Assembly: GCA_002711965.1 (NCBI GenBank)
Contig: PASM01000018.1
Location: 41,732-81,401, forward strand
DNA length: 39,670 nt
DNA from: Chloroflexota bacterium
GTDB taxonomy: Bacteria > Chloroflexota > Dehalococcoidia > UBA1151 > TMED-70
Direction of reading: 5' to 3'
Both the position numbers and the translations under genes were made by a program. This document shows positions 1 to 8,304 of the stretch, one piece after another. The notes beneath the pieces were generated by a model that saw nothing but the letters and a program-made list of their open reading frames with translations, did no database searches and had not been told where the DNA came from. Positions within the stretch are counted from its first letter, which is position 1. The number at the start of each line of letters is the position of its first letter.

Positions 1-2457
1 CATATTTTTTCTTATACACATCAGGACATTATTGCTCGTTTTAAGAGGATGAACAATTTTAACGTAATATACCCTATGGGATGGGATGATAATGGACTCC
101 CAACTGAAAGAAGGGTTCAAAATATTTTTGGTGTAAGAATTGATAATAATGTTCCATATATAGAAAATTTAATTGTGGAAAAAGAAAAAAAAATAAAAGG
201 GATTTCAAAAAATGATCCTTTAATCGTAAATAGGAAAAATTTTATTGAAATGTGTGAACTTGTTACTCAAAAAGACGAGGTAGCATTTAAAGATCTATTT
301 CGAAAAATGGGTTATTCAATTGATTGGAAGGATGAATATTCGACAATAGATTCTAAATCTCGAAGTATTGCCCAATTATCATTTATAGATTTGTTTGAGA
401 AAGATTTAGTATATCAATCTGATGCCCCAACAATGTGGGATATCGATTTTCAAACAGCTGTAGCACAAGCTGAAATTGAAGATAGAGAAATTGAAGGAGC
501 GTATCATGACATTAAGTTTGGAGTAAAGGAATCTGATGAAAAAATAATTATTTCTACTACTAGACCTGAGCTTCTTCCATCTTGTGTAGGAATAACCGCT
601 CATCCTGAAGATAAAAGATACAAACACTTATTTGGTAAAACGGCTATTTCTCCTGTGTTTTTTTCTCCAGTACCTGTTTTCTCAAGTGAATTAGTTGATA
701 TGGAAAAAGGAACTGGTATTTTGATGGTTTGTACTTTTGGAGATCAAACAGACGTTCAGTGGTGGAGGGAAAACTCCCTATCATTAAAACAATTATTTAA
801 TCCTGATGGGATAGTGGCAAAAATAAATTTTGAAAATAGTGAAAACGATGTTATTTGGAAAAGTGATAATCCAGAATTAGCAAATGAAAATATAAAAAAT
901 ATGATTGGTAAAAATCTTAAGGAAGCAAAAAAACATATTATTGAACTACTTAAAGATCCTAAAAATTCAACTGATCAAACTTCAGCTATGGTTAAGGAAC
1001 CAGAAAAAATAATACATCCTGTGAGATTCTATGAAAAAGGAGATTCTCCAATTGAATACATATCTTCAAGGCAATGGTTTGTAAAAATTACAGATAAAAA
1101 AGAAAAATTGTTGGAAGCAGGGAAGAAAATAAAATGGCATCCTGACTATATGTCTAAGAGATATGAAAATTGGACAGATAATCTTTCTATAGATTGGTGT
1201 ATAAGCAGGCAAAGATTTTTTGGTGTTCCTATTCCGATATGGTACAAACTTGATGATAACGGTATTCCTAATTTTGACGAGGTGATAATCCCTAGTAAAG
1301 ATAGTTTACCCATTGACCCTGAGATAGATTCTCCTAATGGATATACTGAAGATCAAAGAGGTGTTCCTGGTGGATTTATTGGGGAAAAAGATGTTTTTGA
1401 CACATGGTTTACATCTTCTCTTACTCCTCAAATAGTAGCTAAATGGGGCTATGGTGCAAAAGACGAGATGAAATCAATTTTCCCAATGGATATAAGACCT
1501 CAAAGCCATGAAATTATAAGAACATGGGCTTTTTATACCATTGTAAAATCAGTACTTCACAATGATTCTATTCCATGGAAAAATGTAATTATATCAGGAT
1601 GGATTTTGGACCCAGATCGAAAAAAAATGAGTAAATCTAAAGGAAATGTTATCACTCCTATTGAAACAATAGAACAATATGGAGCAGATGCTGTTAGATA
1701 CTGGGCTGCATCTGCAAGGCTAGGTACTGACACAACTTATGACGAAAACGTTTTTGTTATAGGAAATAAACTTGTAACAAAATTATTTAATGCAGCAAAA
1801 TTTGTTTTATCTCATGATTCTTTTTCAACTAATAATCTTATTGAATTAGATTCTTCTTTTATTAAAGAATTATCAGTATTGCTTGAAAAAGTAACTGACT
1901 ATTATAATAATTATCAGTTTGCTCAAGGATTACAAATTACTGAAGAATTTTTCTGGAATACTTTTACAGATAATTATCTTGAACTTGTAAAGAAAAGAGT
2001 ATTCAATTCTGAAGGAAATGAAAAAGCTTCAGCAGTTACATCTTTAAGACTTGGATTATCTGTAATTCTTAGGCTATTAGCTCCTGTTCTACCTACTATA
2101 ACTGATGAAATTTGGTCTTGGTGCTTTGCAGATGAAACGAACACGAATTCGATCCATGAATCTAACTGGCCTAATAAAAATGAATTCTTAGAATTTCAAC
2201 AATCAAAATATGATAATTCCCTTGAGGTTGCAATAAAAGCTATTAGGTCTGTAAGACAATCAAAAACTTCTGAAGGAATAGGTTTAGGTAAACCTGTAGA
2301 AAAAATGAAAATTAGTACTAATCAAATGAATTTTAAAATTCTAGATTTTATTTTTGAAGATTTTTCTAATGCCTCAAATTGTTTTGATTTTGAAAAAGAT
2401 GTAAATGAAGACGAAAATATAATTATAGAAATAATTTCTAAAACTCAAGAATTATAA
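1..2457 (+). CDS. valS: Valyl-tRNA synthetase, 5' truncated by window edge
   Basis: Class I aminoacyl-tRNA synthetase that charges tRNA-Val in the cytoplasm. The reading frame is open from base 1, and its first residues (His-Ile, then SYTHQDIIARFKRM) fit the end of the HIGH-type signature, so the true start lies upstream and an ATG at base 49 is internal. 818 residues are visible. The MGWDDNGLPTERRVQ stretch is typical of the actinobacterial/Chloroflexi form. An editing (CP1) domain follows. The KMSKS loop (KKMSKSKGNV) is near base 1630, and a helical anticodon-binding domain ends the protein. I see no long C-terminal coiled-coil arm of the E. coli kind. It converges on the RraA-like gene with a 28-base gap and no clear terminator hairpin. 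Confidence 0.96.
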   Translation, partial: HIFSYTHQDIIARFKRMNNFNVIYPMGWDDNGLPTERRVQNIFGVRIDNNVPYIENLIVEKEKKIKGISKNDPLIVNRKNFIEMCELVTQKDEVAFKDLFRKMGYSIDWKDEYSTIDSKSRSIAQLSFIDLFEKDLVYQSDAPTMWDIDFQTAVAQAEIEDREIEGAYHDIKFGVKESDEKIIISTTRPELLPSCVGITAHPEDKRYKHLFGKTAISPVFFSPVPVFSSELVDMEKGTGILMVCTFGDQTDVQWWRENSLSLKQLFNPDGIVAKINFENSENDVIWKSDNPELANENIKNMIGKNLKEAKKHIIELLKDPKNSTDQTSAMVKEPEKIIHPVRFYEKGDSPIEYISSRQWFVKITDKKEKLLEAGKKIKWHPDYMSKRYENWTDNLSIDWCISRQRFFGVPIPIWYKLDDNGIPNFDEVIIPSKDSLPIDPEIDSPNGYTEDQRGVPGGFIGEKDVFDTWFTSSLTPQIVAKWGYGAKDEMKSIFPMDIRPQSHEIIRTWAFYTIVKSVLHNDSIPWKNVIISGWILDPDRKKMSKSKGNVITPIETIEQYGADAVRYWAASARLGTDTTYDENVFVIGNKLVTKLFNAAKFVLSHDSFSTNNLIELDSSFIKELSVLLEKVTDYYNNYQFAQGLQITEEFFWNTFTDNYLELVKKRVFNSEGNEKASAVTSLRLGLSVILRLLAPVLPTITDEIWSWCFADETNTNSIHESNWPNKNEFLEFQQSKYDNSLEVAIKAIRSVRQSKTSEGIGLGKPVEKMKISTNQMNFKILDFIFEDFSNASNCFDFEKDVNEDENIIIEIISKTQEL

Positions 2458-2485
2458 AGATCTGTATCCTATTTTCCCTTTGTAT

Positions 2486-3121
2486 TTATAATTTTTTTTT
2501 TAGTTCGTCAAAGACTCCAGTTTCAAAGTCTCGAACCTCTTTGCAACATTTAAGTGTTTCTTCTGCTATTTCAATTGGTACTCTTGTAATTCCATCGGTA
2601 TCTCCAACTATGAGATCTCCGGGTTTAATTAATAAATCTCCAACTTCTACTTCTGTTTGTGTTTCAATTAAATTAAATGGTCCATGCCCAGGGACTCTTC
2701 CTGTTGCCCATACAGACATACCTACTTCAGATATTCCTGGTAGATCTCTAATTGACCCTCCGTTAATTACACCTACTGCACCTAATACTTTATGTTTTAG
2801 AGCCATCCCATCACCCATAACAGCTCCTCTTCCTTTATTTTTTTCAATATCGACTATTACCCCTATAACAGGAAGATCAGATTGATCAATAGCATCATAA
2901 TATTCGTCCCAGTCTAATTTATCCTTTGGTTCATATAATGGGGTGACTTTACATGTTACCGCAATACCAACCACAGTTCCATTTTCTAGATGAAGAGATT
3001 TTAATTCTGGGCTTGAATAATCAATTTGTTCTTTATCATACTTTTCCATAGTCATCATCGCATTTTGAACCGTTGCTGAATCATATTCCTTAAGGCCTTC
3101 AATTATTTCTTTTAATTCCAT
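2486..3121 (-). CDS. RraA-like / HMG-CHA aldolase family protein
   Basis: 211-residue member of the RraA / 4-hydroxy-4-methyl-2-oxoglutarate aldolase fold (COG0684, often mislabelled dimethylmenaquinone methyltransferase). The family signatures are present: MGDGMALKHKVLGAVGVING with Gly103-Asp104, then Arg125-Asp126 in GGSIRD, and GDTDG near 173-177. In lyase members the Arg-Asp pair binds substrate and a divalent metal; in RraA proper the protein inhibits RNase E. Substrate cannot be read from sequence. With several acid-sugar dehydratase-like genes in the window, a lyase acting on a 2-keto acid is more likely than RNase E control (inference). It starts at ATG 3121, four bases after the preceding stop, with GGAG 7 bases upstream. 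It is the last gene of the folD-to-rraA run. Confidence 0.85.
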   Translation of the reverse strand: MELKEIIEGLKEYDSATVQNAMMTMEKYDKEQIDYSSPELKSLHLENGTVVGIAVTCKVTPLYEPKDKLDWDEYYDAIDQSDLPVIGVIVDIEKNKGRGAVMGDGMALKHKVLGAVGVINGGSIRDLPGISEVGMSVWATGRVPGHGPFNLIETQTEVEVGDLLIKPGDLIVGDTDGITRVPIEIAEETLKCCKEVRDFETGVFDELKKKL

Positions 3122-3125
3122 TTAT

Positions 3126-3380
3126 TTACTCCATTTCAATATTTAAATCTTCACCAGGGAAAAACTCTAACCAAGGTTGAAAATTCTCTACAAATATTTT
3201 ACCTTCATCAATTGATGAAAGGCCTTTTATTGCTCTTGATGGATCATAACCAGTAGTTTTAGCGAGTGCTTCTATACCTCTTTTAGTATCTCTTACCCCT
3301 CCGACAATGAAAATATCTTTTTCTTCATTTTCAACTACTAAATCTAATCCTTTTTTTCTTGTTCTCCAATAAAGTCTCAA
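3126..3380 (-). CDS. Conserved-looking small protein of unknown function
   Basis: 84-residue protein that I do not recognise. The start is TTG at 3380, supported by an AGGAG Shine-Dalgarno 6 bases upstream; no ATG precedes the body of the protein. It is basic at the N-terminus (MRLYWRTRKKG), has a central VGGVRDTKRGIEALAKTTGYD segment, and an acidic C-terminus with WLEFFPGED. There is no signal peptide or membrane segment, so it is probably cytoplasmic. It lies between coaBC and the rraA-like gene with gaps of 9 and 4 bases, so it is almost certainly co-translated with them. Good spacing, a ribosome site and neighbour-like composition argue that it is real. Confidence 0.7.
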   Translation of the reverse strand: MRLYWRTRKKGLDLVVENEEKDIFIVGGVRDTKRGIEALAKTTGYDPSRAIKGLSSIDEGKIFVENFQPWLEFFPGEDLNIEME

Positions 3381-3389
3381 CTTTTTCTC

Positions 3390-4586
3390 CTATTTTATGA
3401 ATTTTTTAGCTCTATCTAGTATTTTGTGTGCGAGTTCATTTTTACTCATTAAAGGAAATGTTTCTTCCCCATCATTATCAATTAATACAGCTTTGTTATT
3501 TTCTGATCCAAAACCACTTCCTTCTAAAGTTATATCATTAGCAACGATTATTTTACAATCTTTAGAAGATAACTTTTTTTTAGCATTCAATAAAAGATTT
3601 TCTGATTCAGCAGCAAATCCTATTTTTGTTATTTTTGACCCATCTATACTTTTCAATATATCTGGATTTTTTTCTAACTGAATAGAATCCATTTTATCTT
3701 TTTTTATTTTTTCTTTTGAAATATTTTTCACTTTATAGTCAGCTACAGCTGCAGCCATGATAATAATATGAGATTTATCAATTAACTTTTCTATCTCATT
3801 TTTCATTTCTAAAGCACTTTTGGCATAAATTTTATTGATTCCATAAGTATCCTGAAGTGAATCTGTCTTTCCGTGAATTAGAGTAACAGAAGCTCCTCTA
3901 TCTCGTAAAGCTTTAGCTAAAGAAATTCCCATTTTCCCTGAAGATTTATTTGATATAAATCTTACTGGGTCTATCTCTTCTATTGTTCCTCCAGCTGTTA
4001 CTATTGCATCTATTGAATTATAATCTTTTTTTTTTGAGAAAATATTTATAATTTCATCAAATAATAAATCTGGCTCACTCATTCTTCCAAGTTCATCTAT
4101 TCCTGATGCAAGTCTCCCTTTTACAGGCCCTGAAATTTTATAACCTAATTGATTTAATTCAATAATGTGTTTTTGAACTTGCTTTGAGTTAAACATATCC
4201 CCATCCATAGCAGGAGCTATTAGTATAGGAGCTTTAGTAGCTAAAATACTACCTACAATTGGATCGCTTGAAATCCCTAATGCTATTCTAGCTAAAATAT
4301 TTGCGGTAGCTGGAGCAACAACTATAATATCTGCTTTTTTTGCAACTTCAATATGATCGATCGATAATGAAGTTTTTGAATCATAATATCCTGTAATAAC
4401 GTCATTATGAGTAATTCCAGAAAAAGAAGATTCTCCAACAAAATTTTTGGCTGATTCTGTAAGCATTACTTGAACATTTGCTCCTTCTTTTACAAGTAAT
4501 GAAGATAAATATATTGACTTATATGCAGCAATAGATCCTGATACGCAAAGTATAATATTTTTATTTTTTATTATTTTCTTGTTCAT
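3390..4586 (-). CDS. coaBC: Bifunctional phosphopantothenoylcysteine decarboxylase/synthetase
   Basis: Makes 4'-phosphopantetheine for CoA: the CoaB half joins cysteine to phosphopantothenate using CTP, and the CoaC half decarboxylates the product with FMN. 398 residues is normal. The N-terminal flavoprotein half has VSGSIAAYKS, SIDH with the conserved His, and APATANILARIALG. The PAMDGDMF and RLASGIDELGRM segments match the positions of the E. coli PAMN..MW and ACGD..GRM motifs with substitutions. The C-terminal CoaB half begins near 190 with DAIVTAGGTIEEIDPVRFISN and includes KIGFAAES and VANDI. Its start overlaps coaX by 26 bases, so the two are translationally linked. Confidence 0.95.
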   Translation of the reverse strand: MNKKIIKNKNIILCVSGSIAAYKSIYLSSLLVKEGANVQVMLTESAKNFVGESSFSGITHNDVITGYYDSKTSLSIDHIEVAKKADIIVVAPATANILARIALGISSDPIVGSILATKAPILIAPAMDGDMFNSKQVQKHIIELNQLGYKISGPVKGRLASGIDELGRMSEPDLLFDEIINIFSKKKDYNSIDAIVTAGGTIEEIDPVRFISNKSSGKMGISLAKALRDRGASVTLIHGKTDSLQDTYGINKIYAKSALEMKNEIEKLIDKSHIIIMAAAVADYKVKNISKEKIKKDKMDSIQLEKNPDILKSIDGSKITKIGFAAESENLLLNAKKKLSSKDCKIIVANDITLEGSGFGSENNKAVLIDNDGEETFPLMSKNELAHKILDRAKKFIK

Positions 4587-5340
4587 AAATATATTTTAAC
4601 CCCATAAATGATAAATTTTCATTGTAAACGTAATCTAAATCTAAAATAGGCAGTATTAATTCAGCCCCGCCTCCAGTAATAATTAGAGGAGAATCTTTTT
4701 TTGAAGAAATTTTTTCAGAATATTTTTTATAGACACCTTTTATAAGCTCTGTATAGCCTAAAATAATCCCTGATTGAATAGATTCTATTGAATTCTTTCC
4801 TATGATATTTTTAGGAATTCTTAATTCAACGGGTCTCAATAGTGCAGTTGAACTAGCTAAGCTATCTGCAGCCATATTTAATCCAGGAATAATTGATCCC
4901 CCAAGATACTCATTGTCTGATGATACGGCATTAAAAACTAAACAGGTCCCAATATCTAATATTACTGATGGAGATCCATAAAGTTTTACTGCAGCAACGC
5001 TATCTACAAGTCTATCTATACCTACATCCTCAGGTGGATTATATTTATTTTTTACAGGCAGATTGAAATTATGATTTACAATTATCGGTTTTTTGTTGTT
5101 AATTATTTCTGATGATTTTTCAACAATTTGAGTTTTATTTGGAACTACAGAACTAATAATTATATCAATATCTTTTGGTTCAATTTCTCCAATTCTTAAT
5201 AAAGATTTTATAGAATCGGCTATTTCAAACTCTGACTTATTATCTTTAGTAGAAATTCTAGCAGTACGTGTTAATTCATCACCATAAAAAAGACCTATGT
5301 CTACACTTGTGTTACCTATGTCAATTGCAATAATTTTCAT
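4561..5340 (-). CDS. coaX: Type III pantothenate kinase
   Basis: Phosphorylates pantothenate, the first step of CoA synthesis; the type III family belongs to the ASKHA fold. 259 residues, typical length. The phosphate-1 motif DIGNTSVDIG begins at Asp7, GIDRLVD carries the catalytic Asp, VILDIGTCLVF is the phosphate-2 motif, and LIITGGGAELI is near the C-terminus. Type III kinases are known to resist CoA feedback and need a monovalent cation. The ATG at 5340 is the only reasonable start. It sits between thyX and coaBC in one transcription run, which gives two sequential CoA steps together. Confidence 0.95.
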   Translation of the reverse strand: MKIIAIDIGNTSVDIGLFYGDELTRTARISTKDNKSEFEIADSIKSLLRIGEIEPKDIDIIISSVVPNKTQIVEKSSEIINNKKPIIVNHNFNLPVKNKYNPPEDVGIDRLVDSVAAVKLYGSPSVILDIGTCLVFNAVSSDNEYLGGSIIPGLNMAADSLASSTALLRPVELRIPKNIIGKNSIESIQSGIILGYTELIKGVYKKYSEKISSKKDSPLIITGGGAELILPILDLDYVYNENLSFMGLKYIYEQENNKK

Positions 5341-5364
5341 TGAATAAACTGATGTTTAGGTTAA

Positions 5365-6030
5365 TTATAAACTATCAGCCATAGGGAAAATTTTTGAAAT
5401 AACCAAAGCACAAGCTTTTGCAATTTCAATATGTTCTTTTTGAGTTCCATGACCTGCTCTTAGTTGAATATAATGTATCCAACTTCTCAAAGTCCCATTC
5501 ATATATAGGCGACTTTTAGTGTTGCCTTCAGGAAGTACAGCTCTAGCTTGTTCTTTAGCTATTCCTTTTTCTATAGCCCATTGATATGCAGCTAGAGCTT
5601 CATCAATTACTTTTTGTTGACGCTGATCCCATTCTTTCTGTAAATTGGAGTCATCTATATCAATAGAATTTTGTCTGTTTTTATCATCTTGAAGCCTTGC
5701 TTCTCTAGTTACAAATTCCATATCTTTAGTTGGATTTGCATATCTTTGACTAAATTCTTGAAAACTAAAGCTTCTATGCCTTAGAATTTGTCTTGCAATA
5801 TCTCTTGTTGTATCTATTTCTAGGCAAACATTAACCATTTCTAATGGTGACCAATGCTGATTATTTATTAAATATTTAATCAATTTTTCACTAGTTTCTG
5901 AATTGAGTTGATTTGATGGATTTGAAACCCTTGCACAGTAGGCTATCAGCTCTTGGCAGTCCTTTAGTCCTAAATTTTCAAATTTATCAGATGCTTGAGA
6001 ATAACTTATAAGAGTTACTTTTGATGTCAT
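5365..6030 (-). CDS. thyX: FAD-dependent thymidylate synthase ThyX
   Basis: Methylates dUMP to dTMP using methylenetetrahydrofolate, with FAD and NADPH as reductant. The 221-residue protein has the ThyX signature RHRSFSFQEFSQRY at residues 84-97 (family pattern RHRxxSxNExSxRY, here with Gln for Asn). Further FAD/dUMP residues lie in EQARAVLPEG and in the C-terminal HYIQLRAGHGTQKEH segment. No ThyA is seen here. The start codon overlaps the end of pdhC by four bases. folD, which makes and uses the same folate cofactor, is the first gene of this run. Confidence 0.96.
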   Translation of the reverse strand: MTSKVTLISYSQASDKFENLGLKDCQELIAYCARVSNPSNQLNSETSEKLIKYLINNQHWSPLEMVNVCLEIDTTRDIARQILRHRSFSFQEFSQRYANPTKDMEFVTREARLQDDKNRQNSIDIDDSNLQKEWDQRQQKVIDEALAAYQWAIEKGIAKEQARAVLPEGNTKSRLYMNGTLRSWIHYIQLRAGHGTQKEHIEIAKACALVISKIFPMADSL

Positions 6031-7304
6031 AATAATAGCCTTGATGGCTTTTCTAGTAATTGCCTAAATTCATTCATGAAAATTGCACCTTCTGCTCCAT
6101 CTCCAACTCTATGATCAGCAGATAAAGTTGCATACATAATATCTCTTATTTCTATTTTATTATCTATTACTTTAGGTTCTTTCTTTACTTCTCCTAATGC
6201 AATAATTCCACTTTGAGGAGGAACTATTATTGCTGTAAATGCATGTGTCCCAAACATACCTAAGTTGGATGTAGAAAACGTTCCTTTAGTAAGTTCTTCA
6301 TTGCTTAATGGGTTTCCTTTACCCCTTGCTCTACTACCTAGATCTTTAGCTTGTTTTGAAAGTGAAACTAAATCTAAATTTTGAGAATCTAATATTGATG
6401 GAACAATCAAGCCTTGTTCTAATGCAATTGCAATCCCTAGATTGATTTGAGGATGCATAACTAACTTATCTCCATCAAAAGAAGAATTCCATTTAGGGTT
6501 ATTTATTAATGAATTTATCGTAGCTTTTAATACTAGATCATTGACTGAAATTTTTATTCCATCTTTTTCTAGGTCTTCATTTAAATCAGATCTCATTTTC
6601 ATAGCTTCAGTCATATCTACCTCAACTGTAACTTGAAAATGAGGAATCTCAGTTTTTGATTTAACTGTAACTCTTGCTATAGCTTGCCTCATACTATTTA
6701 ATGCAATATCTGTACCTTCAAGAGTAATTTTTCTTGTTTTATTGAGTTGTGATGATGAAACTAGACTTGGTCCTGGGACATGATTATTTACATCATCTTT
6801 TGTGATTCTTCCACTAGGCCCTGTTCCTTTGATATCAGATAAAGGGATGTTTTTTTCTTTAGCTAATCTTTTTGCCATTGGAGAAGCTTTGATTTGTACT
6901 GAGTCAGAATCTATAGAAATTTCAACGGTATCATTTTCTGGAGTTGAAGCTTTAATTTCATCTATAACTTCTTTGGGTGAATTTTCTATAGGGTCTTTTT
7001 TTATTTCTGTAGGTGTTTCATCATTTGATTCAGATTTAACTTCTTCATTATCTGGGATTTCTTCATCCATTTCACCTACATAACCAATAATCTTTCCTAC
7101 TTGAACTTTTGATCCTTCTTCTGCTGTGATTTTCCTTAGGAAGCCATCATTATATGATTCCATTTCAACGACTGTTTTATCAGTTTCAATCTCTGCTAAT
7201 TTGTCGCCTTTCGAAACTTTATCACCTTCTTGTTTCAACCACTTTACTATTGTACCTTCTGTCATATCTGCACCCATTGAAGGCATTGTAATTTCTTTTG
7301 CCAA
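6027..7304 (-). CDS. pdhC: Pyruvate dehydrogenase E2, dihydrolipoamide acetyltransferase
   Basis: Core acyltransferase of a 2-oxo acid dehydrogenase complex, moving the acetyl group from lipoyl-lysine to CoA. 425 residues with one lipoyl domain (about 3-77; lipoylated Lys43 in ETDKT), an acidic/proline-rich linker, a peripheral-subunit-binding domain (about 138-172, ASPMAKRLAKEKNIPLSDIK then GTGPSGRITKDDV), and a C-terminal catalytic domain ending with the HxxxDG motif (DHRVGDG). The start is TTG at 7304, backed by an AGGAG site just upstream. It lies 17 bases after pdhB. Substrate is assumed to be pyruvate from the E1 partners; an acetoin or branched-chain role is less likely but possible. 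Confidence 0.94.
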   Translation of the reverse strand: MAKEITMPSMGADMTEGTIVKWLKQEGDKVSKGDKLAEIETDKTVVEMESYNDGFLRKITAEEGSKVQVGKIIGYVGEMDEEIPDNEEVKSESNDETPTEIKKDPIENSPKEVIDEIKASTPENDTVEISIDSDSVQIKASPMAKRLAKEKNIPLSDIKGTGPSGRITKDDVNNHVPGPSLVSSSQLNKTRKITLEGTDIALNSMRQAIARVTVKSKTEIPHFQVTVEVDMTEAMKMRSDLNEDLEKDGIKISVNDLVLKATINSLINNPKWNSSFDGDKLVMHPQINLGIAIALEQGLIVPSILDSQNLDLVSLSKQAKDLGSRARGKGNPLSNEELTKGTFSTSNLGMFGTHAFTAIIVPPQSGIIALGEVKKEPKVIDNKIEIRDIMYATLSADHRVGDGAEGAIFMNEFRQLLEKPSRLLL

Positions 7305-7321
7305 AGTTCTCTCCTATAAGG

Positions 7322-8296
7322 TTAAATTAATTTTTCTAATATGCTATCAGCAATTTTTTCTGATGAAGGATATGCTTCTGCTTCTAAGTTTTTATTATAA
7401 GGCCAAGGAACATCATTTGCACCTATTCTAATTATTGGTCCATCTAACCAATCATTAAATGATTCTTGAACATTCGCAACTACTTCAGCCATTATTCCGC
7501 CATTTTTTCTTGCAGTATCAACTGCTACTAGTTTGTTTGTTTTCTTTACAGATTCTCCTATGGTTGTGTAGTCGATAGGGCTGAGAGACCTTAAGTCAAT
7601 TATTTCGCAACTAATATTTTTTTTAGATAATATTTCTGAGGTTTCATGTAATATACTCATTCCAGCTCCGTATGATAATAAAGAAATATCATTACCTTCC
7701 TGATTTATGGATGCCGAACCAAGAGGTATTTCATAATATTCATCTGGAACTTCACCTTTTAATCCGTATAGTAATGCAGGTTCAGCAAAAATAACAGGAT
7801 TATTATTTTTTATAGAAGTTCTTAATAGCCCTAAAGCATCTTTAGGGTTAGATGGGCATACGCAAAAAATTCCAGGAACCTCAGCTAGCCATGTTTCGAA
7901 GCTTTGTGAATGAGTTGCAGCAAGCTGAACTCCTGCTCCTGTAGGAGCTCTGATAACCATAGGGACGTCTATTTGACCACCTGACATATATCTAATATTT
8001 GCAGCCATATTTACTATCTGATCAAATCCAACCAAAGAGAAACTTATAGACATTAACTCAATTATAGGTCTTAAACCAGCTGCAGCTGCTCCTATTCCTG
8101 TTCCAATAAATGTTGCTTCAGATATAGGAGTATCTTTAATTCTTTCAGGCCCAAATTTTGATAAGAAACCATCAGTTACAGCATACGCTCCACCATACGC
8201 TCCTATATCTTCTCCCATTATTAATACGTTAGAATCTTTATCTAGAGCTTCCTCTAAACCTTTTTTGATAGCTTCTCGCATTAATATTTCAGTCAT
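7322..8296 (-). CDS. pdhB: Pyruvate dehydrogenase E1 beta subunit
   Basis: Beta chain of the heterotetrameric E1, which binds the TPP pyrimidine end and forms the active site with alpha. 324 residues, usual length. Family features include the GEDIGAYGGAYAVTDGF segment near residue 28, where the Glu that activates TPP is expected, then DTPISEATFIGTGIGAAAAG, RAPTGAGVQLAATHSQS and the C-terminal transketolase domain with DLRSLSPID. It follows pdhA by eight bases and precedes pdhC by 17, so the three subunits are made together. No E3 (lipoamide dehydrogenase) gene is in the window. Confidence 0.95.
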   Translation of the reverse strand: MTEILMREAIKKGLEEALDKDSNVLIMGEDIGAYGGAYAVTDGFLSKFGPERIKDTPISEATFIGTGIGAAAAGLRPIIELMSISFSLVGFDQIVNMAANIRYMSGGQIDVPMVIRAPTGAGVQLAATHSQSFETWLAEVPGIFCVCPSNPKDALGLLRTSIKNNNPVIFAEPALLYGLKGEVPDEYYEIPLGSASINQEGNDISLLSYGAGMSILHETSEILSKKNISCEIIDLRSLSPIDYTTIGESVKKTNKLVAVDTARKNGGIMAEVVANVQESFNDWLDGPIIRIGANDVPWPYNKNLEAEAYPSSEKIADSILEKLI

Positions 8297-8304
8297 TTTA
8301 TTAT

